Origin: Halobacteriales archaeon QS_1_68_17
GTDB lineage: Archaea; Halobacteriota; Halobacteria; Halobacteriales; Haloarculaceae
Length of the DNA stretch: 64,000 nucleotides
Assembly: GCA_003021105.1 (NCBI GenBank)
Contig: PXRG01000017.1
Coordinates: 39,352-103,351, forward strand
Direction: 5' to 3'
Made by a program: the position numbers and the translations under genes
In this document: piece after piece, positions 14,823 through 23,103 of the stretch
How the letters are laid out: every line of letters begins with the position of its first letter
How positions within the stretch are numbered: position 1 is the first letter of the stretch
Notes under the pieces: model-generated
The model's database searches: none
The model's input: only the letters and a program-made list of their open reading frames with translations
Told to the model about the DNA's origin: nothing

Positions 14823-16229
14823 CTACTCCGTCCCGACCTCGTCTGCGGCCTCGCGGAGGAGGCCGTCGATGATCTCGGGCGTCGTCGGGTGGTAGGCCCG
14901 GTCGGGGACCGCGCGGACGTCCATGCCGTTCTCGACGACGACCTGCATCGTCTTGGCCATCACGTCGGCGTGGTAGTGGAGTCCCTGGTAGCCCAGAACG
15001 GTGCCGTCGCCGGCGTCGACGACGAGTTTCGCCAGCCCCTCGGGGACCGCCTTCGTCTTGAAGACGCCGTCGTCGCTGGCCTCGCGGACGACCGCGACGA
15101 CGTCGCGGCCCGCGGCCCGCGCGGACGCCTCGGAGTGGCCGACGCGGGCGAACGGGTAGACGCCCAGACCCGAGAAGACGACGTGGTGGTGGACGTTCTC
15201 GTACTCGCGGAGCGGTTCGCCGCGGACCTGGCGGCGGATGTTCGCCGCCGCGGTGAACCCCTGTTCCTTGGCGACGTGGAGGATCGGCTCCTTTCCGTTG
15301 ACGTCCCCGACGACGTAGACCCGGTCGTCGTCGCGGGCGCGCATCGTGTCCCGGACCCACCCCGGTCCCGGCTCCAGCGCCGTCCGGTCGAGCCCGAGTC
15401 CGTCGAGGTTCGGGCGGCGGCCCGTGAACAAAAACAGGTCGTCGGCTTCGACGGTCGCGCGGTCGTCCTCGCGGTCGGTGTGCAGGCGGACGCCCCCGTC
15501 GGCGGTCGGTTCGACCGACCGCTCGCGGGTTTCGGTCAAAACCTCGATCCCGAACTCCTCCCGGTACAGCTCTAAGAGCGCGTCCCCGAACGGGGGGTCG
15601 GCCTCGTCCAGCGGCCGGGCGTCGTGTTCGATCACGGTCAGGTCCATCCCCCCGGCCTCCGCGAGGTACGGGACCAGTTCCAGGCCGACGTAGCCGAAAC
15701 CCATCACGATCCCCGAGTCCGGGAACGCCGTGGCGTCCAGTACGTCCGCGCTCGTCGCGTAGTCGACGTCGTCGATCCCCGGCAGGTCGGGGACGCTGAC
15801 CGTCGACCCGGTGGCGACGACCACGTAGTCCGGCTCGAACTCCCGGTCGCCGACGACCACGGTGCGGTCGTCCGCGAACCGGGCGGTGTCGTGGTGGAAA
15901 TCGACGTGCTCGCGGTCGGCCATCCGCCCGACGGCGGCGCGGCGGTGTTCGGCGAACCCGTGGACGTGCTCGTCTTTCGTCTCGACGACCGCGTCGAGGT
16001 CGACCGACGGGACCCCTTCGATCCGGCCGTCGTGGCGGGCCTGGAAGCGGTGGGCCCCCGCCGAGAGGATCTCCTTCGAGGGCATACACCCCCGCAGGAT
16101 ACAGAGGCCGCCGCCCGGCTCGCCGTCGTCGACGAGCGTCAGGCGGTCGACCTCCGGGGCGTCGACGAGGTCGTCGGCGACGGCTACCCCCGCGCTCCCG
16201 TACGCGCCGATGATCAGCACGTGAACCAT
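14823..16229 (-). CDS. FAD-dependent disulfide oxidoreductase (lipoamide dehydrogenase/mercuric reductase-like)
   Basis: A 468-residue class I pyridine nucleotide-disulfide oxidoreductase. The N-terminal FAD site is VLIIGAYGSAGVAVADDL. The redox-active pair sits in LCILRGCMPSK (Cys-x4-Cys). The NAD site follows near GIVMGFGYVGLELVPYLAEAG, then the second FAD motif VYVVGDVNG. The dimerisation domain ends with the expected His/Glu region (YHPTTPEIIDGLL). No 2-oxoacid dehydrogenase genes are adjacent, so a role in lipoamide metabolism is not supported; reduction of a small thiol or quinone is possible. It converges on the HxlR gene with no intervening base. Confidence 0.88.
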   Translation of the reverse strand: MVHVLIIGAYGSAGVAVADDLVDAPEVDRLTLVDDGEPGGGLCILRGCMPSKEILSAGAHRFQARHDGRIEGVPSVDLDAVVETKDEHVHGFAEHRRAAVGRMADREHVDFHHDTARFADDRTVVVGDREFEPDYVVVATGSTVSVPDLPGIDDVDYATSADVLDATAFPDSGIVMGFGYVGLELVPYLAEAGGMDLTVIEHDARPLDEADPPFGDALLELYREEFGIEVLTETRERSVEPTADGGVRLHTDREDDRATVEADDLFLFTGRRPNLDGLGLDRTALEPGPGWVRDTMRARDDDRVYVVGDVNGKEPILHVAKEQGFTAAANIRRQVRGEPLREYENVHHHVVFSGLGVYPFARVGHSEASARAAGRDVVAVVREASDDGVFKTKAVPEGLAKLVVDAGDGTVLGYQGLHYHADVMAKTMQVVVENGMDVRAVPDRAYHPTTPEIIDGLLREAADEVGTE

Positions 16230-16413
16230 ACCGGTATGGCGGCGGCCGCGCGGTTGACTGTTGCGGTCGCGGCCGGCACGCCGACACGGCCGCTCGCCGG
16301 CCGGGATGCCGGCGGGCTAACCGCCCGGTAATCCGCTTACGTTGTGGTGTGCTAACACTTATCAGTATCGGGCGGTAACTTACTACTGTCGGGTACCCAT
16401 CCCCGCGCTTCCG

Positions 16414-16584
16414 ATGACAATGTACACAACGGACAGCACCGAGGCGGCCGCGACCGACGACCGACCCGAGAGCCGGTACGCCGGCATCGAGATCGAGGGC
16501 GAACGGTTGCTGGTCTACGACCGCGAGAACCACCGGGCCTGGCTCCAGTCCGACGCGGCCGTCCCGGTCGCCGACGCGCGCTGA
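16414..16584 (+). CDS. Small conserved haloarchaeal protein (DUF7331-like)
   Basis: A 56-residue acidic protein: a Thr/Ala/Asp-rich N-terminus followed by RYAGIEIEGERLLVYDRENHRAWLQSD, a compact beta-rich segment. I recognise it as a conserved haloarchaeal small protein, probably the DUF7331 family, without known function. Start at ATG 16414 (or the second ATG two codons later); the frame is open upstream to 16342 but those residues look non-coding. AT-rich gtgctaacacttatcag (16350-16366) may be its promoter. Confidence 0.55.
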   Translation: MTMYTTDSTEAAATDDRPESRYAGIEIEGERLLVYDRENHRAWLQSDAAVPVADAR

Positions 16585-16688
16585 TACCGCCGGTCGCAGG
16601 CTACGAAGTCGCCACGACGTGGTGGCGCTAGACGGCGCGAACGGCCCTCCACTCCACCGCCGGACCTCGGTCCGCGCGGATCGCCCTC

Positions 16689-16695
16689 CTTTATG
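16689..16695 (+). promoter_or_regulatory. TATA box of kdgK
   Basis: ctttatg is centred about 28 bp before the ATG at 16720, consistent with leaderless transcription. Confidence 0.5.
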
Positions 16696-16719
16696 CTCGC
16701 TCGCGGCCGACGGCCTACC

Positions 16720-17673
16720 ATGACGGACCTTGCGACGTTCGGCGAGACGATGTTGCGGCTCTCGCCGCCGGACGACCAGCCCATCGAGATGGCCGAGCAG
16801 TTCGACGTCCACGCGGCGGGGGCCGAGAGCAACGTCGCGGTCGCGGCCAGCCGGCTCGGCCTCGACGCGGCGTGGCTCTCGAAGCTCCCGGATTCGCCGC
16901 CGGGCAGGCGGGTCGCCGGTGCTCTTCGCCGGTACGGCGTCGATCCGGTGGTCGTCTGGAGCGACGAGGGCCGCCAGGGCACCTACTACCTGGAGACGGG
17001 ACGCCGCCCCCGCGGGGCGAACGTGGTCTACGACCGCGCGGACGCGGCTGTCACCACGGCGACGGCCGACGAACTCCCCACCGGTCGGATCGAGGCGGCC
17101 GACGCCTTCCACACGACCGGCATCACGCCGGCGCTCTCGGCGACGCTCGCGGAGACCACCGCCGACCTCCTGGCGCTGGCCCGCGAGGCCGGGACGACGA
17201 CCAGCCTCGATTTGAACTACCGGTCGAAGCTCTGGTCCCCGGCCGCGGCCCGCGAGACGCTCCGGGAACTGTTCCCGCTGGTCGACCTGCTGGTCGTGGC
17301 GGACCGCGACGCCGAGACCGTCCTCGACCGGGCGGGCGATCCGGCCGCGGTCGCGCGGTCGCTGGCCGCCGACCACGGCTTCGAGACGGTCGTGGTCACC
17401 CGCGGCGCGGAGGGCGCGGCCGCCCACCACGACGGCGAGACGGTCGAACAGCCCGTGTTCCCGGCCGACAGCCCCTACCCGGTCGGGACCGGCGACGCCT
17501 TCGTCGGGGCCTTTCTCGCCCGCCGTCTCCGCGGGGGCAGCGTCGCCGACGCGCTGGAGTACGGCGCGGCCGCCGCGGCGCTGAAACGGACCGTCCCGGG
17601 CGACATGGCCGTCGTCTCCCGCGAGGACGTCGAGTCGGTCGTCGCCGGCGGGACCGACGACATCTCGCGGTAG
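16720..17673 (+). CDS. kdgK: 2-dehydro-3-deoxygluconate kinase (KDG kinase, PfkB family)
   Basis: A 317-residue sugar kinase phosphorylating KDG (and probably KDGal) to KDPG in the semi-phosphorylative Entner-Doudoroff pathway. The N-terminus [14 protein letters not shown] and the glycine segment [16 protein letters not shown] are the pattern of haloarchaeal KdgK. The substrate-binding NYRSKLW follows. The catalytic motif is [12 protein letters not shown] (near 261), Asp being the base; a Thr replaces the more common Ala. The start is ATG 16720. It is convergent with the GH13 gene with a 1-bp gap. GapN and pyruvate kinase, which act later in the same route, lie 6-8 kb downstream. Confidence 0.88.
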   Translation: MTDLATFGETMLRLSPPDDQPIEMAEQFDVHAAGAESNVAVAASRLGLDAAWLSKLPDSPPGRRVAGALRRYGVDPVVVWSDEGRQGTYYLETGRRPRGANVVYDRADAAVTTATADELPTGRIEAADAFHTTGITPALSATLAETTADLLALAREAGTTTSLDLNYRSKLWSPAAARETLRELFPLVDLLVVADRDAETVLDRAGDPAAVARSLAADHGFETVVVTRGAEGAAAHHDGETVEQPVFPADSPYPVGTGDAFVGAFLARRLRGGSVADALEYGAAAAALKRTVPGDMAVVSREDVESVVAGGTDDISR

Positions 17674-17674
17674 C

Positions 17675-19405
17675 CTACAGCCCGTAGACACGCGCCTCGT
17701 AGGGCCGCAGGGAGAGCACGCCGGGGTCGTTCCCGGGGCCGTCGTCGACGGGAGCGCCGTCCTCGGACCCGTCCGCGGGGTAGTTGCCGATCAGCAGGTC
17801 GGCGTCGTCGGTCGGGGCGTCCCCGGGCGGGCGGAACGTCGCCGTTTCCGGGGCGACGTTCAGCGCCACGAGGGCGCGCCGGTCGTCTAACGTCCGGCGG
17901 TAGGCGAAGACGGTGTCGTGGTCGGGCGAGACAAGTTCGTAGTCGCCGTAGATCAGGACGGGTTCGCGGTCCCGGAGGGTGATCAGCTCGCGGTAGTAGT
18001 GCCACACCGAGTCCGGGTCCGCGCGCTCGCGTTCGACGTTGATCTCGGTGTAGTTGGGGTTGACGGTGATCCACGGGTCGCCGTCGGTGAAGCCGGCGGC
18101 GCGGTCGTCGGACCACTGCATCGGCGTGCGGGCGTTGTCCCGGGAGCGGTAGCTGACGAGGTCGCTGAGTTCGGCGTAGTCGTCGATGCCGCGCTCGGCC
18201 ATCAGCAGGTCGACGTGCTGGCGGGTGTCCACATCGCGGATGTCCTCGATGCGGTCGAACGGGGCGTTGGTCATCCCGATCTCCTCGCCCTGGTAGATGA
18301 AGGGGGTCCCGCGGAGGGTGAAAAGCAGCGTGGCGAGCAGCTTCGCCGACTCGGCGCGGTACCGGTCGTCGTCGCCGAACCGCGAGACGCTCCGGGGCTG
18401 GTCGTGGTTGTTCAGAAAGAGGGTGTTCCACCCATCGCCGGCCAGCCCCTCCTGCCAGCGGGTGAACACCTCCCTGAACTCCGGGACGGTCCACTCGCCG
18501 ATGTCCCAGCGCCCGGCCTCGCCGTAGTCGAGCTGGACGTGCTCGAACTGGAAGGCCATGTCGAGCGCCCCGTCCTCGCCGACGTGTTTCCGGGCGGACT
18601 CGACGGTGAGTTCCGGCATCTCCCCGACGGTCATCGCGTCGTAGTGGTCGAACACCTCTGTGCGCATCCCCCGGAAGTAGTCGTGGATGCGCGGCCCGTC
18701 GACGAAGTGCTTGACGCCGGTCCAGTCGCTGTCGGGGTCGCCGTCGGGGAACTCGCGGGGTTTCGACAGGAGGTTGATCACGTCCAGCCGGAAGCCGTCG
18801 ATGCCCTCCTCCAGCCACCAGCGCATGATCTCGTAGATCGACTCCCGCACGTCGGGGTTCGCCCAGTTGAGGTCCGGCTGGCGGTGGTGGTAGAGGTGGA
18901 GGTAGTACTCGCCGGTCCGCTGGTCGTACTCCCAGGCGGACCCGCCGAAGTGGGACTCCCAGTTGTTCGGCGGCTCCCCCGGCTCGCCGGGGTGCCAGAT
19001 GTAGTAGTCCCGGTAGGGGTTGTCCCGGGACTTCCGGGCAGCGCGGAACCACTCGTGCTCGTCGGAGGTGTGGTTGACCGCCAGGTCCATGATGAGCTTC
19101 ATCCCCCGGTCGTGGAGGTCCGACAGGAGCGCGTGCAGGTCGTCGAGACCGCCGAACTCCGGCAGGATCGCCCGGTAGTCGCGGATGTCGTAGCCGTTGT
19201 CGACCTTCGGGGAGTCGTAGACGGGGGTGAGCCACACCACGTCCACCCCCAGGTCGTGGAGGTAGTCGACCTTCTCGCGGACGCCCGGCAGGTCGCCGAT
19301 GCCGTCCCCCCTGGAGTCGTTGAAGCTCCAGGGGTAGATCTGGTAGACGACGGCCTCCTTCCACCAGGCGCGGTCCCGCTCGTCGGTCGATCGGTGTACT
19401 ATCAT
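17675..19405 (-). CDS. GH13 alpha-glucosidase / oligo-1,6-glucosidase
   Basis: A 576-residue intracellular alpha-glucosidase with no signal peptide. The four GH13 regions are present: DLAVNHTS, GFRLDVINLL (nucleophile Asp), TVGEMPEL (acid/base Glu) and FLNNHDQPR (transition-state Asp). The Val after the nucleophile and the QPDLNW motif are those of oligo-1,6-glucosidases rather than maltases, so hydrolysis of isomalto-oligosaccharide or sucrose-type bonds is predicted. Start is ATG 19405, directly before the WWKEAVVYQIYPWSF opening; ATG 19429 is an alternative. It sits between two sugar kinases, consistent with feeding released hexose into glycolysis. Confidence 0.9.
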   Translation of the reverse strand: MIVHRSTDERDRAWWKEAVVYQIYPWSFNDSRGDGIGDLPGVREKVDYLHDLGVDVVWLTPVYDSPKVDNGYDIRDYRAILPEFGGLDDLHALLSDLHDRGMKLIMDLAVNHTSDEHEWFRAARKSRDNPYRDYYIWHPGEPGEPPNNWESHFGGSAWEYDQRTGEYYLHLYHHRQPDLNWANPDVRESIYEIMRWWLEEGIDGFRLDVINLLSKPREFPDGDPDSDWTGVKHFVDGPRIHDYFRGMRTEVFDHYDAMTVGEMPELTVESARKHVGEDGALDMAFQFEHVQLDYGEAGRWDIGEWTVPEFREVFTRWQEGLAGDGWNTLFLNNHDQPRSVSRFGDDDRYRAESAKLLATLLFTLRGTPFIYQGEEIGMTNAPFDRIEDIRDVDTRQHVDLLMAERGIDDYAELSDLVSYRSRDNARTPMQWSDDRAAGFTDGDPWITVNPNYTEINVERERADPDSVWHYYRELITLRDREPVLIYGDYELVSPDHDTVFAYRRTLDDRRALVALNVAPETATFRPPGDAPTDDADLLIGNYPADGSEDGAPVDDGPGNDPGVLSLRPYEARVYGL

Positions 19406-19697
19406 CGTGTGTCGCTCCCGGATGTCCACTCGCCGGCAGCCCCCGCCGCCGGCCGCCCTCCTCGTCGGCCGGTCGCGGGAGGGACTGCCGTTCGCGCCGT
19501 CTCACCGCCCGGCAGCGGCCGCCGCGGGTTGCAGCGGCCGCCTCGGCCATGGAACGGTACGGGAAGCGGGGGATTTATGTGTAACCCTTCGCCCCCGTGC
19601 CGGCCGTCGCCGGATTGCCGGTAATCGCACGTGCCGCGACCCCGCAGAGGGCGGTATCGGGGTCGAGGGCCCGTGCGCGCCGGACGGACCGGCGGGC

Positions 19698-19704
19698 TTT
19701 ATCG
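19698..19704 (+). promoter_or_regulatory. TATA box of the fructokinase-like gene
   Basis: tttatcg lies about 27 bp before the ATG at 19728, in an otherwise extremely GC-rich spacer; a leaderless transcript is expected. Confidence 0.5.
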
Positions 19705-19727
19705 GCCGCGCGCCCGGACGGGGGCAC

Positions 19728-20687
19728 ATGACCGACAGGGACATCCTCGTCGCCGGCGAGACGCTGATCGACTTCCTGCCCGGCCGGGCGGGCCCGCTGT
19801 CGGACGTCGAGCAGTTCAGGCGGCGGGCGGGCGGCGCACCGGCGAACGTGGCGGTGGCGCTGGCCCGCCTCGACCGGACGCCCTGGTTCTGGACCCGGGT
19901 CGGCGACGACCCGTTCGGCGACCACCTCGTCGAGACGCTCGACTCCTCCGGCGTTCCCCGCCGGTTCGTCGAGCGCGACCCGACCGCGAAGACCTCGCTG
20001 GCGTTCGTCAGCCACGACGCCGACGCCGACCGCGCGTTCACGTTCTACCGCGACGACACCGCCGACACGCGGCTCGAACCCGGCGGCGTCCCCGACGAGG
20101 CGCTCGACGCCGTCGACTGGGTGTACGTCGGCGGCGTGATGCTGGCCCAGGAACCCGCCCGCGGCGCGACGCTCGATCTCGCCGAGCGCGCCCGCGAGCG
20201 TGGCTGTACGGTCGCGTTCGACCCGAACGCCCGGCCCGAACTCTGGACGCCCGGCGAGTTCGAGACACTGGTCGGCCGGGCGCTCGAACTGGCCGACGTG
20301 GTGAAGGCCACCCCGGCGGACCTGCGCGCGGCCGGGATCGACGCCGACGGCCCCGCGGCGCTCGCCGAGGCAGTCGCCGCGACCGGCCCCCACACCACGC
20401 TGCTGACGCTGGGCGACGAAGGGGCATACGCGCGCTCGACCGACGCCGCGCCCTGGGGGAGCGGCGAGGCGTCCCACCCGGGGTACGCGGTCGATCCCGT
20501 CGACACGACCGGGGCCGGCGACGCGTTCACCGCGGGTGCGATCGCGGCGCTGTCCGACGGCGAACCCCTCGACGAGGTTCTGGCGTTCGCCAACGCCGTC
20601 GCGGCCGTCACCACGACCGCCCCCGGCGCGATGGCGGCGCTGGCCACCCGGGAGGAGGTCGCCCAGTTCCGCACCTCCCGGGACTGA
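19728..20687 (+). CDS. PfkB-family carbohydrate kinase, fructokinase-like
   Basis: A 319-residue kinase. The opening ILVAGETLIDFLPG, the motif RRAGGAPANVAVALARL and the catalytic DTTGAGDAFTAG (near 261-272) are those of bacterial-type fructokinases. It probably makes fructose 6-phosphate from fructose, although other hexoses cannot be excluded. ATG 19728 has a leaderless promoter. Its TGA stop (20685-20687) is also the left target duplication of a MITE, so the protein is unaltered by the insertion. Sequence similarity to kdgK is limited to the family motifs, so the two are not recent duplicates. Confidence 0.85.
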   Translation: MTDRDILVAGETLIDFLPGRAGPLSDVEQFRRRAGGAPANVAVALARLDRTPWFWTRVGDDPFGDHLVETLDSSGVPRRFVERDPTAKTSLAFVSHDADADRAFTFYRDDTADTRLEPGGVPDEALDAVDWVYVGGVMLAQEPARGATLDLAERARERGCTVAFDPNARPELWTPGEFETLVGRALELADVVKATPADLRAAGIDADGPAALAEAVAATGPHTTLLTLGDEGAYARSTDAAPWGSGEASHPGYAVDPVDTTGAGDAFTAGAIAALSDGEPLDEVLAFANAVAAVTTTAPGAMAALATREEVAQFRTSRD

Positions 20688-20796
20688 TAGTGATTGTTGG
20701 GACTCTTTACCGCCGAGAAGTCACAATTCGTGGGCTTCAGCCCGCGAACCAACCGTACACGTGACGTGGTAGCGAAAACAATCGCAACAATCACTA
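20688..20796 (+). mobile_element. MITE family A, copy 2 (109 bp)
   Basis: Same length and structure as the element at 3641-3749, with about six substitutions. Terminal repeats tagtgattgttg / caacaatcacta are flanked by TGA on both sides (20685-20687, 20797-20799). The left TGA is the stop codon of the kinase gene. The empty site would have read gactgattgcc. Confidence 0.88.
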
Positions 20797-20925
20797 TGAT
20801 TGCCCGGGCCCGAATATTTCGGGAGTGCTCGCCCGGTTTCGCGCCCCTCGTGACGCCGCCGGGCGTCGGTTCGGACCGCCGCGAGCACCGTGGATCGCGG
20901 CGTCGCCGTGCTCGGGCCGTCACGC

Positions 20926-21019
20926 CCCGGTCCCGCAGGTATAACGCCCTCTGGCGGGACAGTCGGCTTTCTCGCATGGGGCGTCTGGACCCGGTCCCGC
21001 AGGTATAACGCCCTCTGGC
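20926..21019 (+). promoter_or_regulatory. Duplicated 30-bp promoter block with TATA boxes
   Basis: A 30-bp sequence containing ccgcaggtataacgccctct occurs at 20926-20955 and again, unchanged, at 20990-21019. The second tataa (21004-21008) is 28 bp before the ATG at 21034 and fits a leaderless promoter. The first copy would start transcription near 20970, just before a ten-codon frame (20976-21008) that ends inside the second copy. Confidence 0.6.
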
Positions 21020-21033
21020 CCATACCCCGTGGT

Positions 21034-21285
21034 ATGAGCACCGATCGGCTCGACGACGCCGCAGCGGAGACAGAGGAGACGGAAACCTGGCCCGAACTGG
21101 CGATCAGCCTCTACGAACGGCTCACCGGCCGGGGCGCGACCATCTCCTACGAGTTCGAGGACATGGAGATCGAGGTTCCCAACAGGGTCGGCGAGGACGC
21201 CGACCACGCCCACTGGCGGGTCGACGGCACGCTCCGTGTCAGCACTGACGAACGGGAACTGGACGGGACCCCCGACCGGGAGTAA
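21034..21285 (+). CDS. Small conserved acidic protein, paralogue of the gene at 21649
   Basis: An 83-residue protein with no membrane segment. After a Glu/Thr-rich start comes LAISLYERLTGRGATISYEFEDMEIEVPNR and then HWRVDGTLRVSTD. The second half aligns with the protein at 21649 (ELTVDVP, TWRFDGSVTVSVD), which suggests an old duplication around the gene at 21293. A duplicated leaderless promoter precedes it. I do not recognise the family or its role; it is likely beta-strand-rich. Confidence 0.6.
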   Translation: MSTDRLDDAAAETEETETWPELAISLYERLTGRGATISYEFEDMEIEVPNRVGEDADHAHWRVDGTLRVSTDERELDGTPDRE

Positions 21286-21292
21286 CCCGGCC

Positions 21293-21601
21293 GTGGACGT
21301 CGACGCGGAACTCAGGCTCGAACGGGACGGCACCGAGTTCGGCGTCTGGACCGAGGGGGACCTGCTGGTCGTCGCCGCCCCGTCGTTGCGGGCACTCGGC
21401 GACCTCGCGTCGCTCGAACGGCTCGTCCCGGCCGACGCGCTGGCGACCCGGGTCGGGGCCGTCGAACTCCGCGTGCGCCGTGCGACGGTCGCGCGCATCG
21501 GCGACGGTCCCCCGAGCCGCGTCGCCCGCCGGCTGTTCGGCCTCGACGCGCGCGTCCGCTGGCCGGGCGTGGCCGTCGCGGCGGTCCGGGCGCTGGGGTG
21601 A
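21293..21601 (+). CDS. Small conserved haloarchaeal protein, unknown
   Basis: A 102-residue protein beginning at GTG 21293, 7 bp after the preceding stop and therefore probably cotranscribed. It reads DVDAELRLERDGTEFGVWTEGDLLVVAAPSLRAL and ends in an Arg-rich helix and AAVRALG. There are no cysteines or membrane segments. The acidic N-terminus supports real coding; function unknown. An upstream in-frame ATG at 21236 would overlap the previous gene and is less likely. Confidence 0.5.
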   Translation: MDVDAELRLERDGTEFGVWTEGDLLVVAAPSLRALGDLASLERLVPADALATRVGAVELRVRRATVARIGDGPPSRVARRLFGLDARVRWPGVAVAAVRALG

Positions 21602-21648
21602 CGGGGGGACGCGAAACAACAAGGTAGCTGGGGTGTGACTGCCCGCAT

Positions 21649-21927
21649 ATGGATACCGAGACCGGCGACGCCAGCCCCGCCCCGGAGACGTGGCTCGACG
21701 CCATCGACGAGATGTTGGACGAGGGCGTCGACAGCGACGAGGCGGTGACCCTGACCGCCGAGGAACTGACCGTCGACGTGCCGATGGCGTTCGGTGCCGA
21801 CGCCCCGCGGGCGACCTGGCGGTTCGACGGCAGCGTCACGGTCAGCGTCGACGGGATGCGCCGCCCGCTGGCCGGGTGGCTCCGCCTGTGGGCTCGCGGT
21901 CCCCGGTCCGACGACGAGTCGCCCTGA
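21649..21927 (+). CDS. Small conserved acidic protein, paralogue of the gene at 21034
   Basis: A 92-residue soluble protein. The segment WLDAIDEMLDEGVDSDEAVTLTAEELTVDVP and the following TWRFDGSVTVSVDG correspond in spacing and chemistry to the protein at 21034. The pair brackets a third small gene on the same strand, making a three-gene cassette (21034-21927). AT-containing acaacaaggtagc lies 25-30 bp before the ATG. No function is known. Confidence 0.6.
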   Translation: MDTETGDASPAPETWLDAIDEMLDEGVDSDEAVTLTAEELTVDVPMAFGADAPRATWRFDGSVTVSVDGMRRPLAGWLRLWARGPRSDDESP

Positions 21928-21996
21928 GCCGTCCGGTCACCGCCCCGTCACTGCCCCGTCACCGCTACAGCGCCCGATTTCGGGGCCGCTGTCCAG

Positions 21997-22979
21997 TCAT
22001 CGCCACAGGACGCCGTGGCGTTCGATTTCCGGGCCGCCGCCGACCGGTTCGACGGCCGCGGTCGGCCACTCGCCCGTCGCCGACAGCACCTCGGTCCCGT
22101 CGGCGGTCACGAGCACCGTGTCCTCGCTTTTCGCTCCCTGCACGGTGGGGTTCCAGGCGTAGGCCATCGGGAGCGCGACGGGCGCGTCGCCGGCGGGCGT
22201 GGCGATCCACTCCCGCCGGCGGTCCCGCCCTCGCGGCCCGCGTCGCGGGTGGCCGCCAGCGCCGTCGCCTCGACGCGGGCGGCCGCGCGGTGCCGGTCGG
22301 CCAGCCAGTCCGGGGCGTCGAACGCCACCGTCCGGGTGAGGCTGGCGTGGAGGCCGCCGCGGCTCGCGGTCACCGACACGAGCGCGTACTCGCCGAGCGG
22401 CTCGTCTTTCGGGGTGTAGTGGCGGTATGCCCGCGCGCGCTCCCCGCCGCCGACGAGCACGACCGGCGACTCGACGCCGCGCTCGAACAGCCGCCCCCGG
22501 AGGTCGGCCGCGACGGCACGCTCGGCGTCCGTCGCCGCGGCCTCGCGGCAGACCGACTCCACGACCGCCGCACAGTCCGCCGCGAGGTCGCGGTAGCGCG
22601 CAACGTCCCCGTCGGTCAGGGGCTGCCGGAGCGGCGACGCGTCGACCGACGCGAGACCGGGCACGTCGAAGTCCGCGGCGGCCGGGCGCGGCGTGACCGC
22701 GGCGACGGCGTCCGCGAGCGACCGCTCGTACCAGTCGAACGCGACCAGCGACGCGTCGGCCGGCAGTTCCTCGGCCCGCAACCGGGGGGCCTCGATGTTG
22801 CTCGTCACGACCGTCAGCCCCTCGCCGTCGTAGCCCGCGGCCGCCACGCCCGTCGTCCCCGCGCGGTCGACGACGTTGTCCCCGCCGGTCAGCCACGCGA
22901 ACGAACCCGGCCGCGCGAACCAGACCGCCGCCAGGTCCCGTTCGTCGAGGTAGTCGTCCAGCCTGTCCGTCCGGGTCAC
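21997..22979 (-). pseudogene. M24-family (Xaa-Pro dipeptidase-like) peptidase, internal deletion and frameshift
   Basis: From GTG 22979 the frame encodes a recognisable M24 N-terminal domain (VWFARPGSFAWLTGGDNVVD) and the start of the pita-bread domain (VVLVGGGERARAYRHYTP, HASLTRTVAFDAP). After ATRDAGREGGTA (about 22220) the frame is lost. The true C-terminus continues in another frame: REWIATPAGDAPVALPMAY, WNPTVQGAKSEDTVLV, to TGA at 21997-21999. Relatives have roughly thirty residues between these blocks, including a HHQGG-like segment, so about 90-100 bp appears deleted. Active peptidase is unlikely unless this is an assembly fault. Divergent from gapN. Confidence 0.75.
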
Positions 22980-23103
22980 TGGCCCCACCCCCGCCGGGGC
23001 GGGACTGCGCTCGTTCCGGTCACGGTTGGTTTCGCCGCCCGGAGGCGCATAGTTTATTCGAAATTGAGTAAACTTCTTATCGGAAGCGAACATAGGCGGT
23101 GGT

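Noticed and set aside
20926-21019. CRISPR-like repeat pair
   Set aside because: Only two copies, 34-bp spacer, TATA box inside the repeat and a gene 15 bp downstream; it is a duplicated promoter.
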